Below are positions 57,033 through 64,000 of a stretch of 64,000 nt of DNA, piece by piece. How positions within the stretch are numbered: position 1 is the first letter of the stretch; every line of letters begins with the position of its first letter. Origin of the DNA: Gemmobacter caeruleus (GTDB taxonomy: Bacteria; Pseudomonadota; Alphaproteobacteria; Rhodobacterales; Rhodobacteraceae); assembly GCF_008271655.1 (NCBI RefSeq), contig NZ_VKKX01000022.1:372001-436000 (forward strand). The letters run 5' to 3'. The position numbers and the translations under genes were made by a program. A model generated the notes under the pieces. The model was not told the origin of the DNA. It was given only the letters and a program-made list of their open reading frames with translations, and did no database searches.

Positions 57033-57821
57033 ATGGCCGGATTGATGGCAGGCAAGCGGGGCCTTGTGATGGGCGTTGCCAATGAACGCTCGATCGCCTG
57101 GGGGATCGCCAAGGCATTGGCGGATGAAGGGGCGCAACTGGCCTTTTCCTATCAGGGCGAGGCCTTTGGCAAACGGGTGGAACCGCTGGCCGCCTCGGTC
57201 GGCAGCGATGTGCTGGTCGATGTCGATGTGACCAATGACGAAAGTCTGGATGCCTGCTTTGCCGCGCTGAAGGACCGTTGGGGGACGATGGATTTCCTCG
57301 TCCATGCCATCGCCTTTTCCGACAAGAACGAGCTGACCGGGCGGTTCATCAATACCAGCCGGGCGAATTTCAAGCATTCGCTGGATATTTCGTGCTTTTC
57401 CTTTATCGACGTGGCCCGCCGCGCCGCCGAGATGATGCCCGAGGGCGGCAGCCTGATCACGCTGACCTTCCAGGGGTCGAACCGCGTGACACCGAATTAC
57501 AACGTGATGGGCGTGGCCAAGGCCGCGCTGGAAAGCGCCACGCGCTATCTGGCGAATGATCTGGGTCCGCAGGGCATTCGCGTCAACGCCATCTCGCCCG
57601 GGCCGATGAAGACGCTGGCCGGGGCCGCCATTGGCGGGGCGCGCGCCACCTATCGTCATACCGAACAGAATGCCCCGCTGCGCTCCAACGCCACGCTGGA
57701 GGCCGTGGGCGGCACCGCAGTCTGGCTTTGCTCCGATTACGGCGCCTTTACCACGGGCGAAGTTGTGCGGGTGGATGGGGGCTTTCACGTCCTCGGCATG
57801 CCGCAGGCCGATAATCTCTGA
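57033..57821 (+). CDS. fabI: Enoyl-ACP reductase (NADH), FabI type
   Basis: FabI performs the last reduction of each fatty acid elongation round and is the triclosan/diazaborine target. The 262-residue SDR enzyme starts at 57033 (MAGLMAGKRGLVMGVANERS), with the nucleotide-binding ANERSIAWGIAKAL. The catalytic Tyr156 and Lys163 are in NYNVMGVAKAALE, matching Escherichia coli numbering. The residue at the Tyr146 position is Phe (LTFQGSN). GGAGAAGG precedes the start. A strong hairpin and a terminator follow the stop. Confidence 0.96.
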   Translation: MAGLMAGKRGLVMGVANERSIAWGIAKALADEGAQLAFSYQGEAFGKRVEPLAASVGSDVLVDVDVTNDESLDACFAALKDRWGTMDFLVHAIAFSDKNELTGRFINTSRANFKHSLDISCFSFIDVARRAAEMMPEGGSLITLTFQGSNRVTPNYNVMGVAKAALESATRYLANDLGPQGIRVNAISPGPMKTLAGAAIGGARATYRHTEQNAPLRSNATLEAVGGTAVWLCSDYGAFTTGEVVRVDGGFHVLGMPQADNL

Positions 57822-57846
57822 GGGATCGGCGCCTGAACAGGAATTT

Positions 57847-57879
57847 CGTGATGCGGGTATCCCCAGTACCCGCATCACG
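57847..57879. repeat. Perfect 13-bp stem-loop after fabI
   Basis: CGTGATGCGGGTA and TACCCGCATCACG pair perfectly around a 7-base loop (TCCCCAG). It lies 25 bp after the fabI stop and just before the terminator at 57885. No T-run follows, so it is not a simple terminator. It may protect the 3' end of the fab mRNA from exonucleases. Confidence 0.8.
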
Positions 57880-57884
57880 GATCG

Positions 57885-57912
57885 GAAGGCCGGGGGGATG
57901 CTCCCGGCCTTC
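57885..57912 (+). terminator. Terminator of the fabA-fabB-fabI unit
   Basis: GAAGGCCGGG and CCCGGCCTTC pair in a 10-bp stem with an 8-base loop, followed by TTCATT. It is the last structure before the tRNA region and is the likely end of the fab transcript. On the other strand it could serve tRNA-Gly readthrough. Confidence 0.85.
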
Positions 57913-58028
57913 TTCATTGCATCGCGGCGATCATGCCACCGGATGCAATCGCAGGCCATGATGGCACGGGGGCGCGCGAAAGGCGCGACTGCCATCCGGG
58001 AAACAGGCCGAAATCGTCAGGGAAGAAC

Positions 58029-58102
58029 TGGAGCGGGTAGCGGGAATCGAACCCGCCCCATCAGCTTGGAAGGCTGAGGCGCTACCACTACACCATACCC
58101 GC
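58029..58102 (-). tRNA. tRNA-Gly (anticodon TCC)
   Basis: Read on the minus strand, the acceptor stem GCGGGTA pairs with TACCCGC, the D-arm loop is AGTGGTA, the anticodon stem TCAGC/GCTGA holds the loop CTTCCAA with anticodon TCC, and the T-arm is GCGGG-TTCGATT-CCCGC. The discriminator base is T and the CCA end is encoded (58029-58031). The whole cloverleaf has no mismatches apart from G-T pairs in the D stem. The anticodon reads GGA and, with modification, GGG. It is transcribed alone. Confidence 0.97.
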
Positions 58103-58341
58103 CGCTCTGACCCCCGCTTATCATCGGGCTGGCCGGATCCGCAACCCCCCGGGATGGTCGCGCGGGCCATATTCGATCAGACCAAGGTCCGGTGACAGTG
58201 CCCGAACATTGCCGGATGATGGGGTGGCGGAGGTCTGCCGCCCCGGCGCAAAGGTCGGGCCGGGATGGGCGCGGGGCCGGGCCCGTGTCACCACGGAAAG
58301 GCCCCGTCACTTCCGGCGGGCCAGGACCGGAGACGACGACC
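58103..58341. other. Intergenic region between tRNA-Gly and the secreted repeat proteins
   Basis: I find no gene in these 239 bp. They should contain the promoter of tRNA-Gly on the minus strand and of the Asp/Arg-rich pair on the plus strand. Nothing resembling an attachment site or direct repeat flanking the tRNA is visible, so the tRNA is not an evident integration site. Open frames that start here and run into the next gene are not supported by a ribosome site. Confidence 0.5.
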
Positions 58342-58875
58342 ATGACCAAGACCCCTTTCCCCGCCCCGCTTTTCCCGCTTTCTCGTCATGGGGGCGTATT
58401 GCTGGCGCTGGCCACGCTGATGGCCGCCACGCCGCTGTCCCTGCGGCTTGATCCGCAGGACGGCACCGTGACGGTGCAGGCCAGCATCGCCGAGGCACGG
58501 GGCGGCCATGACGATTCGGGTCGCGATGATCGGGGCGGGCGCGATGACCGCCGGGACGATCGCAGCGGCGATGACCGGCGGGGCGGCCGCCATGGTGCCG
58601 ATGATGACAATGACGACCGTGCCGGCCATCGCCGGGGGCGCAGCACCGATGACCATCGGCCCGATGACCGCCGTCCGCGCGGCACCGCCACCCGTGCCGG
58701 TCGTCAGGTGGTGGAGATCGAGCGCAGCGCGGGCCACATCGAGGTGCACTATGCGAATGGCTGGAAGGAAGAGATCGAATTTGGCATTTATGAACGCAAG
58801 AACCCCGCCGGCCGCACCGTGACCCGCCGGACCGCCACCACCGCCGATTACACCCGTCTGAGAGGCCTGCGCTGA
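58342..58875 (+). CDS. Secreted Asp/Arg/Gly-rich protein with C-terminal conserved module (uncharacterised)
   Basis: The 177-residue product (ATG 58342) has a signal-like N-terminus with a hydrophobic core (GGVLLALATLMAATPLSL) and a probable cut after SIAEA. Residues about 54-120 are a low-complexity stretch of Asp, Arg, Gly and His, as in GGRDDRRDDRSGDDRRGG. The C-terminal 55 residues are structured: HIEVHYANGWKEEIEFGIYE then RTVTRRTATTADYTRLRGL. The same module occurs in the next gene, 6 bp away. I know no named family. The stretch is likely disordered and may bind polyanions or ions. It lies convergent to a two-component pair. Confidence 0.72.
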   Translation: MTKTPFPAPLFPLSRHGGVLLALATLMAATPLSLRLDPQDGTVTVQASIAEARGGHDDSGRDDRGGRDDRRDDRSGDDRRGGRHGADDDNDDRAGHRRGRSTDDHRPDDRRPRGTATRAGRQVVEIERSAGHIEVHYANGWKEEIEFGIYERKNPAGRTVTRRTATTADYTRLRGLR

Positions 58876-58881
58876 ACTGCC

Positions 58882-59499
58882 ATGCTGGAGCGTCGTCTTT
58901 TCCTGCTGACACTGCTTGTGGGCCTGCCGATGCAGGGGCTGGCGGCCCCGGCATGGGCACGGGGTGGCAATGATGGCGATGATGACGACGACGACGATGA
59001 TGACGACAGTGGCTCGGGCGGCGGGGGTGACGACCGGGGCGACGACGATGACGACGATGTTGATGACAAGAGCGGGCCGGGCGGTGGTGGGTCGGACGAT
59101 GATGACGACCACGATCACAGGTCCGATTCGCGCCGCGCCAGCGACCGCCCTGACAGCCTGCCCCGCCTGCCCGAAGGCGTGATCCGCCTGTCGCGCGATG
59201 GCAGCCGCGAACAGATCCGGCGCGGGCAGTATCAGCGCAGCAATGCCCGTGGTCAGCTTGTGGAACACCGCGCCGCCACCGCGACCGATCGCAACCGGCT
59301 GACCCGCCGCGTCGATAGCGGCTTTGCCGCGCTGATCGACATTCGCCCCGGCAAGATCACCATCACCGACAGCGCCGGCTGGCGCGAGGAGTTTGGCGCG
59401 CGGCGCTATCGGCTGTTCGACCCGCGCGGCAATATCGTCAGCCGCCGGCCGCTGACCACCGAAGACACCGCGCGGCTGCGCCAGATGATCCCGCGCTAG
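58882..59499 (+). CDS. Secreted poly-Asp/Gly protein with two copies of the same C-terminal module (uncharacterised)
   Basis: The 205-residue product starts with a signal peptide (MLERRLFLLTLLVGLPMQGL, cut after APAWA) followed by an extremely acidic Asp/Gly stretch (residues about 29-80) containing a run of ten Asp. It then has two tandem modules: EGVIRLSRDGSREQIRRGQY to NRLTRR, and KITITDSAGWREEFGARRYR to DTARLRQM. Both align with the C-terminus of the upstream protein (pattern I-x-GW-x-EE-x-Y-x-G-x-V-x-R-x-T-x-D-x-RLR). The poly-Asp part could bind calcium or another cation. The two genes look like a duplicated pair. Its stop overlaps that of the response regulator by 4 bp in convergent orientation. 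Confidence 0.72.
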   Translation: MLERRLFLLTLLVGLPMQGLAAPAWARGGNDGDDDDDDDDDDSGSGGGGDDRGDDDDDDVDDKSGPGGGGSDDDDDHDHRSDSRRASDRPDSLPRLPEGVIRLSRDGSREQIRRGQYQRSNARGQLVEHRAATATDRNRLTRRVDSGFAALIDIRPGKITITDSAGWREEFGARRYRLFDPRGNIVSRRPLTTEDTARLRQMIPR

Positions 59500-60146
59500 C
59501 GCGGCTTCAGATGTTCGCGCGCCAGCACCGCCGCCTCGACCCGATTGCGCAGATGCAGCTTTTGCAGGATCGAGGTCATGTAATGCTTGACGGTCTTTTC
59601 CTGCAAATCCAGTGACAGACCGATTTCCTTGTTGCTGCGCCCCTCGGCGACCAGCCGCAGGATATCTTCCTCGCGTTTCGACAGATCGGCCAGCGGATTG
59701 GCCTGCCGGGCCGCCGCGCCGCCATCGCGTATCGCCGCCAGCAGCCGCGCCGCCAGCACCGGCGAGACATAGCTTTGCCCGCGCGCCAGATCCTTGACGA
59801 TGCCGATCAGGTCGCGCGCACCCACGCCCTTCAACACATAGCCAAGCGCCCCGGCCTTGAGCGCCTGCATCACCTCGTCATCCTCTTCGGAGGCCGTGAG
59901 CATGGCGATGACCGGGGGCTTGGGCAGGGCGCGCACCTCACGCAGCGCGGCCAGACCGCCGCCCCCGGGCATGGAAATATCAAGCAGCAGAAGATCCGGC
60001 GACAGGCGCCGCGTCAGTTCCACCGCCGAGGGCGCGTCCTGCGCCTGCCCCACGACCGACAGGCCCGCATCCTCCATCAGGCTGCGCGCCACGCCCTCGC
60101 GATAAAGCGGGTGGTCATCCGCGATGACGATCCTGATCTGGTCCAT
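59496..60146 (-). CDS. NarL/FixJ-family response regulator
   Basis: The 216-residue regulator starts at 60146 (GAGGGA site) with receiver domain IVIADDHPLYREGVARSL, phospho-acceptor Asp56 in LLLLDISMPG and the Lys in GYVLKGVGARDL. A LuxR-type helix-turn-helix follows: LSKREEDILRLVAEGRSNKE then IGLSLDLQEKTVKHYMTSIL. An alternative ATG at 60158 overlaps the kinase stop. It pairs with the kinase gene 8 bp upstream. No promoter of a target is evident; the secreted repeat proteins are a possible target because of their position, which is unproven. Confidence 0.93.
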   Translation of the reverse strand: MDQIRIVIADDHPLYREGVARSLMEDAGLSVVGQAQDAPSAVELTRRLSPDLLLLDISMPGGGGLAALREVRALPKPPVIAMLTASEEDDEVMQALKAGALGYVLKGVGARDLIGIVKDLARGQSYVSPVLAARLLAAIRDGGAAARQANPLADLSKREEDILRLVAEGRSNKEIGLSLDLQEKTVKHYMTSILQKLHLRNRVEAAVLAREHLKPR

Positions 60147-60154
60147 TCCGTCCC

Positions 60155-61528
60155 TCATGCCGATGCGGGCGTCAGCGTCATGCGCAACTCGGCCCCGCCC
60201 CCGGGCCGGTTCGCCATGGTGAAGGTGCCGCCCAGGGCCTCGATCCGGTCGCGCAGCCCGGCCAGGCCCATGCCGTCAGAGGCGGCCGGGTCGGCCGGCA
60301 GGCCGGGGCCGCGATCGCTGACGGTCAGCACCAGCTGCTCGCCCTGCATGACCAGCGTCACCGCCTGATCCTGCCCGTCGGCATGGCGCCAGGCATTGTT
60401 CAGCCCCTCTTGCACAAAGCGGTACAGGCAGGTCTTTTCGGCCACGCCCAGCACCGGCAGGCCGGTGTCGTCGCAGCTGACGGCGACCGGCGCGCCGCTG
60501 CGCGCGGCATGGGCCTCGGCCAGGCCCTGCACGATGTCGCAGGCATTGCGCGCCGCGATATCGGGCAGCGCCACCCCCCGCGCGATGGAGCGCAGTTCGC
60601 GGATGCCATCCTTGACCGCGCGTTCCACTTCTTGCAGGCGCTCGGTCGCGCTGTCGTGCACCGGCATTCCATCCAGCCGCAGCGCCGCATAGCCCAGCAA
60701 TTGCGCCGGCCCATCATGCAGATCGGCCCCGATCTGGCGCATCACCTGATCCTGCGCCGCGGCGACCCGCGCCGCCGCCCCCTGCACCCGCAGCCGCAGC
60801 ACGCGGTTATGTTCCGACATTTCGGCCAGCGCGGCGACCTGCCGTTCCAGCTCTGCCCGCTGGCTGGTGATCATGGCGCTGCCGCGCGCCACGATCCCCC
60901 ACAGCGCCAGCGCGATGCCGCCAAAGACGGCGGCCACGGTGGCCCAGCTGCGTTGCTGCGCCAGGGCGATATCGCCGATCAGCCCGTCGGCCCGTTCATA
61001 GAATTCCACCACGCCGATCACCCGGCCCGACCAGACCTCGCGGATGGGGCTGTAGATTTCCAGCAACTCCATCCCCAGCGAGGCCTCGCCCACGTTTTCG
61101 GCCGCGTCCAGCGCCGAAAGCTCGGCCGATACCTCGCCGCCCCAGGCGGCCTTGAGGTGATCATCCACCGCAAAGCGCTGTCCCAACAGGCTGTGATCCG
61201 AGGCATCGACCACCAGCCCGCCCTTTTTCCAGATCTTGTATGACACCACCCTTTCGCCCAGCGAGGTGGCCTGAAACACCTCGTCCAGCGCGCGATGCGC
61301 CAGCGGGCTCAGCTCATCGCTGGCGGCCAGATCCTGACTGAGCGGCGAGATGAAGCTTTCCATGTATAGGGCGGTCGCGTTGGCCCAGTTGCGGATCACC
61401 GTCTCCTCGATCCGCGCGGCAACCCATTGGCCGACGACCAGCATCGCGACCAGCATGACCACGCCCCCGGCCAGCGCGAATTGCGCGGCAAGCGAAAGGC
61501 GGCGCCAGAAGGTGATTTGGCCAGTCAT
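60155..61528 (-). CDS. NarX/DegS-type sensor histidine kinase
   Basis: The 457-residue kinase has a first membrane helix (FALAGGVVMLVAMLVVGQWV, about 17-36), a periplasmic sensor region (about 40-190) that includes VVSYKIWKKGGLVVDASDHS and EIYSPIREVWSGRVIGVVEF, a second helix (TVAAVFGGIALALWGIVARG), a coiled linker, and the HisKA_3 dimerisation motif GADLHDGPAQLLGYAALRLD with phospho-His271. The ATPase part has FVQEGLNNAWRHADGQDQAV and SDRGPGLPADPAASDGMGLA. The sensor resembles single-cache folds. The cognate regulator gene follows. Signal unknown. Confidence 0.93.
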   Translation of the reverse strand: MTGQITFWRRLSLAAQFALAGGVVMLVAMLVVGQWVAARIEETVIRNWANATALYMESFISPLSQDLAASDELSPLAHRALDEVFQATSLGERVVSYKIWKKGGLVVDASDHSLLGQRFAVDDHLKAAWGGEVSAELSALDAAENVGEASLGMELLEIYSPIREVWSGRVIGVVEFYERADGLIGDIALAQQRSWATVAAVFGGIALALWGIVARGSAMITSQRAELERQVAALAEMSEHNRVLRLRVQGAAARVAAAQDQVMRQIGADLHDGPAQLLGYAALRLDGMPVHDSATERLQEVERAVKDGIRELRSIARGVALPDIAARNACDIVQGLAEAHAARSGAPVAVSCDDTGLPVLGVAEKTCLYRFVQEGLNNAWRHADGQDQAVTLVMQGEQLVLTVSDRGPGLPADPAASDGMGLAGLRDRIEALGGTFTMANRPGGGAELRMTLTPASA

Positions 61529-61581
61529 GCCCCTGTTCTAGCGCGCCTTTCGGCGGGCGCATACGGGCCAAGGTCCGAAGA

Positions 61582-61851
61582 TCACTTCTTCTTGGTGGCC
61601 TTGCCATCCGCGGCGGCAGCTTCCAGCGCGGCCAGACGGGCAGACAGCGCCTCATTCTCCTCGCGGGCCTTTTGGGCCATGGCGCGCACGGCGTCAAATT
61701 CCTCGCGGCTGACGAAGTCGCGATCGGCCAACCAGCGGTCGATCAGGCTTTTCATCGCGGTTTCGGCCTCGGTCTTCGCGCCCTGCGCCACGCCCATGGC
61801 ATTGGTCATCAGTTGCGAAATGTCGTCGAGGATCTTGCTGCGCGTCTGCAT
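61582..61851 (-). CDS. ubiK: UbiK-family accessory factor (YqiC/BMFP)
   Basis: UbiK is a coiled-coil membrane-associated factor for ubiquinone synthesis. The 89-residue product has [20 protein letters not shown] at the start, and a conserved amphipathic helix [20 protein letters not shown], then [14 protein letters not shown] and a Lys-rich end. The two-part pattern (FDVVRxMxxKAREEN, LxxRLxxLE) is diagnostic of BMFP. It is alone on the minus strand between the kinase and lgt. Confidence 0.88.
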   Translation of the reverse strand: MQTRSKILDDISQLMTNAMGVAQGAKTEAETAMKSLIDRWLADRDFVSREEFDAVRAMAQKAREENEALSARLAALEAAAADGKATKKK

Positions 61852-61997
61852 GGGCCTACTCCTGTGCCATGCTGCCTATATGCGGTGCCGGGGCGCCGCC
61901 CGCAAGGGCCGGGGGCGGGTGGCGGCGGTTGACAATGCCGCAGCCCCGCCCGACAACCGGGCCAGTTCCGCCCGCCGGACCCACCCCGGAGACCCGC

Positions 61998-62915
61998 ATG
62001 TCCAGCCTGCCCTTCCCCGGCCTCTCGCCCGAGATTTTCGCGATCGACCTGTTCGGCCTGCATCTGGCGCTGCGCTGGTATGCCCTGGCCTATATCGCGG
62101 GGCTGCTGATCGGCTGGTGGCTGGTGGCACGCGCGATCCGCACCCCGCGCCTGTGGTCCGCCGCGCCGCCACTGAGCCCAGAGCAACTGGACCGGCTGCT
62201 GACCTGGATCATCCTTGGCGTGGTGATCGGCGGGCGGCTGGGTTTCGTGCTGTTCTATCAGCCGGGCTATTACCTGTCGCACCCGTTCGACATCCTTAAA
62301 GTCTATGAGGGGGGCATGTCGTTTCACGGCGGCTTCCTCGGGGTTGTCGTGGCGGGGCTGATCTTTTGCCGGCGCGAGGGGATCGCGCTTTTGCCGATGG
62401 CCGATCTGCTGGCGCTGGCCGCGCCGCCGGGCCTGCTGCTGGGGCGGCTGGCGAATTTCATCAATGCCGAACTGTGGGGCCGCGCCACGGAGATGCCCTG
62501 GGGCGTGATCTTCCCGACCATGTGCCACGACCCGGCCGCGCAGGGCTGCCCGGTGCCGGGGCAGTGGTTCCTGACCGGGGCCGAAGTGCCGCGCCACCCC
62601 AGCCAGCTCTATGAGGCGGGGCTGGAGGGGCTGCTGCTCGGGCTTGTGCTGCTCTGGCTCGTCTTCGGGGCGAGGAATGCGCTGCGCCGGCCCGGCCTGA
62701 TCGCCGGCATCTTCTTTGCGGGTTACGGTCTGGCGCGGTTCACGGTCGAATTCTTCCGCCAACCGGATGCGCAATTCGTGACACAAGACAACCCGCTGGG
62801 CCTTTATCTGCAACTGGGCGGTTACGGCCTGACCGCCGGGCAATTGCTGTCGCTGCCGATGATCGCGGCGGGGCTGTGGTTCGTGATCCGGGCGGCGCGT
62901 CGTGACCCCGCTTGA
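61998..62915 (+). CDS. lgt: Prolipoprotein diacylglyceryl transferase
   Basis: Lgt adds diacylglycerol to the lipobox Cys of pre-lipoproteins such as those encoded at 9586 and 43855. The 305-residue membrane enzyme starts at 61998 ([20 protein letters not shown]), with a GGAG site 7 bases before the ATG. The catalytic region is [11 protein letters not shown] (His110) and [20 protein letters not shown]; the end has [17 protein letters not shown]. All match the family. The start of the next gene overlaps its 3' end by 14 bp. Confidence 0.96.
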   Translation: MSSLPFPGLSPEIFAIDLFGLHLALRWYALAYIAGLLIGWWLVARAIRTPRLWSAAPPLSPEQLDRLLTWIILGVVIGGRLGFVLFYQPGYYLSHPFDILKVYEGGMSFHGGFLGVVVAGLIFCRREGIALLPMADLLALAAPPGLLLGRLANFINAELWGRATEMPWGVIFPTMCHDPAAQGCPVPGQWFLTGAEVPRHPSQLYEAGLEGLLLGLVLLWLVFGARNALRRPGLIAGIFFAGYGLARFTVEFFRQPDAQFVTQDNPLGLYLQLGGYGLTAGQLLSLPMIAAGLWFVIRAARRDPA

Positions 62916-63957
62916 GGCGCTGCTGATCCGGCGCATCCGCGCTACCGGGCCGATCCGGCTGGCCGATTACATGGCCGAATGCCTGCTGCACCCGCAGCAT
63001 GGCTATTACACCACGCGCCCGCCCTTTGGCGCCGAGGGCGATTTCACCACCGCCCCCGAAATCAGCCAGATGTTCGGCGAATTGCTGGGGCTGGCGCTGG
63101 CGCAAGCCTGGCTCGATCGCGGGGCGCCCGCGCCCTTTACCCTGGCCGAACTGGGGCCGGGCCGGGGCACCCTGATGGCCGACATCCTGCGCGCCACCGC
63201 CCGCGTGCCCGGCTTTCACGCCGCCGCACAGGTGGTGCTGGTCGAGGCGTCTCCCGCGCTGCGGGACCGGCAACGCGCCACGCTGGGCACCCATCCTGTG
63301 GCCTGGGCCGACACGGCAGGCGCCCTACCCGAGGCGCCGCTGTTCCTGATCGCCAACGAATTCTTCGACGCCCTGCCGATCCGGCAATTCACCCGCGATG
63401 CGGCCGGCTGGCGCGAAACCATGGTCACCGCGCCCGACCGGCTGGCCTTTGCGCGCGCCGCGCCGGCGCCGATTGCGGCGCTCGATCACCGGCTGGCCGA
63501 TACCAGCCCCGGCGAGGTGGTGGAGATCTGCCCCGCCGCCGCCCCGATCATGGCCGAGATCGCCTCCCGGATCGCCCACCATGGCGGCGTCGCGCTGATC
63601 GTCGATTATGGTGGCTGGCGGTCGCGCGGCGACACGTTCCAGGCCCTGCGCCACCACGCCTTTGCCGATCCGCTGGCCGCGCCGGGTGAGGCCGACTTGA
63701 CCGCCCATGTCGATTTCGAGGCCCTGGCCCAGGCCGCTGCCCCCTGCGCCGGCGCCTGCGTCACCCAGGGCGCGCTGTTGGCCGCGCTTGGCATCGCCGC
63801 ACGCAGCACCGCGCTGGCCGCCCGGCTGACCGGACCGGCGCTTGAATCCCATCTCGCCGCCACGCGCCGCTTGACCGACCCCTCTGAAATGGGGACGCTG
63901 TTCAAAGCGCTCGCGCTGCATGCCCCCGGAACCCCGCCCCCGCCCGGATTTGCCTGA
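62902..63957 (+). CDS. MidA/NDUFAF7-type SAM-dependent methyltransferase
   Basis: The 351-residue protein starts with GTG at 62902 ([20 protein letters not shown]). The core has [40 protein letters not shown], the SAM-binding [33 protein letters not shown] and [20 protein letters not shown]. This is the DUF185 family whose mitochondrial member methylates an Arg of NDUFS2 in complex I. The bacterial substrate is likely the same complex I subunit by analogy. It is coupled to lgt by a 14-bp overlap. Confidence 0.92.
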   Translation: MTPLEALLIRRIRATGPIRLADYMAECLLHPQHGYYTTRPPFGAEGDFTTAPEISQMFGELLGLALAQAWLDRGAPAPFTLAELGPGRGTLMADILRATARVPGFHAAAQVVLVEASPALRDRQRATLGTHPVAWADTAGALPEAPLFLIANEFFDALPIRQFTRDAAGWRETMVTAPDRLAFARAAPAPIAALDHRLADTSPGEVVEICPAAAPIMAEIASRIAHHGGVALIVDYGGWRSRGDTFQALRHHAFADPLAAPGEADLTAHVDFEALAQAAAPCAGACVTQGALLAALGIAARSTALAARLTGPALESHLAATRRLTDPSEMGTLFKALALHAPGTPPPPGFA

Positions 63958-63960
63958 CCC

Positions 63961-64000
63961 ATGCCCCATGTCGCCCAGATCGAGATCATCACCTCTGACG
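63961..64000 (+). CDS. Start of a gene cut by the window end, probably pgeF (YfiH, laccase-domain protein)
   Basis: An ATG at 63961, 3 bp beyond the MidA gene stop, opens a frame whose 13 visible codons read MPHVAQIEIITSD. In Rhodobacteraceae, as I recall it, the gene after lgt and this methyltransferase is the peptidoglycan editing factor YfiH/PgeF, whose start often contains EILTSD-like residues. The call rests on synteny and a few residues. Confidence 0.45.
   Translation, partial: MPHVAQIEIITSD

Noticed and set aside
58029-58102. tRNA-Gly as an integration site for a mobile element
   Set aside because: No direct repeat of the tRNA 3' end, no integrase gene and no composition change are visible on either side.
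58971-59120. The poly-Asp DNA tract as a simple microsatellite outside genes
   Set aside because: GAT/GAC codons alternate without a fixed period, the frame stays open and the tract follows a signal peptide, so it is coding sequence.

Overview
The window is high-GC (roughly two thirds G+C), densely packed bacterial DNA from an alphaproteobacterium, most likely a member of the Rhodobacteraceae (Rhodobacter/Paracoccus-like). The call rests on protein content and context: Irr next to a fabA-fabB-fabI cluster, an XdhABC plus BMP-type nucleoside ABC operon, a GbcAB-type betaine oxygenase, an ALDH16-type double aldehyde dehydrogenase, FNR-type regulation, and a GC-rich dispersed repeat. All calls were made by reading the sequence; no search or folding program was run. 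The genus cannot be fixed. The window looks chromosomal: no phage, plasmid, transposase, CRISPR array or rRNA was seen.

Layout. 1-2872: Holliday-junction genes ruvC (3' end), ruvA and ruvB, with the membrane protease gene htpX between ruvA and ruvB. 2869-9317: a DMT permease, an alkyl-DNA repair methyltransferase, a P1 peptidase, a LysR regulator, a DUF1127-type small protein and ileS. 9508-12606: a GH25 lipoprotein, an EF-hand protein with a Gly/His/Gln/Lys repeat, a carboxymuconolactone-decarboxylase-like protein behind a probable FNR box, and an FAD oxidoreductase. 12668-22238: a seven-gene minus-strand operon that appears to couple purine oxidation (XdhA-XdhB-XdhC) to purine or nucleoside import (ATPase, two permeases, BMP-type binding protein). 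Three copies of the dispersed repeat lie in this operon, two of them in frame inside xdhA and xdhB. 22502-28550: dnaE and a cation/proton antiporter with a cyclic-nucleotide-binding domain. 28648-33026: a deoxyribose-type operon (SorC/DeoR regulator, DERA, double ALDH).

33178-46410: an AI-2E family permease with a long cytosolic tail, two small membrane-stress-type proteins, a pseudouridine synthase, a homocysteine methyltransferase, a LysE exporter, a DeoR regulator, a tandem GFA protein, fRMsr, an anti-anti-sigma/anti-sigma kinase pair, a GGT-like hydrolase, HspQ, a lysozyme-like lipoprotein, LolA and an AGE-family isomerase. 46452-51338: a possible small membrane protein, a 3-methyladenine glycosylase, a cobalamin riboswitch directly in front of a betaine-type Rieske oxygenase and its reductase, and aspA. 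51494-57821: a LysR regulator, an outer-membrane barrel, irr, an MFS exporter and fabA-fabB-fabI. 58029-58102: tRNA-Gly(TCC). 58342-61528: two paralogous secreted Asp/Arg-rich proteins convergent with a NarX/NarL-type two-component pair. 61582-64000: ubiK, lgt, a MidA-type methyltransferase and the first codons of a probable pgeF.

The points most worth follow-up are the cobalamin riboswitch on the betaine oxygenase operon, the dispersed repeat read through in opposite orientations inside both large xanthine dehydrogenase genes, and the uncharacterised pair of secreted repeat-module proteins beside a two-component system.
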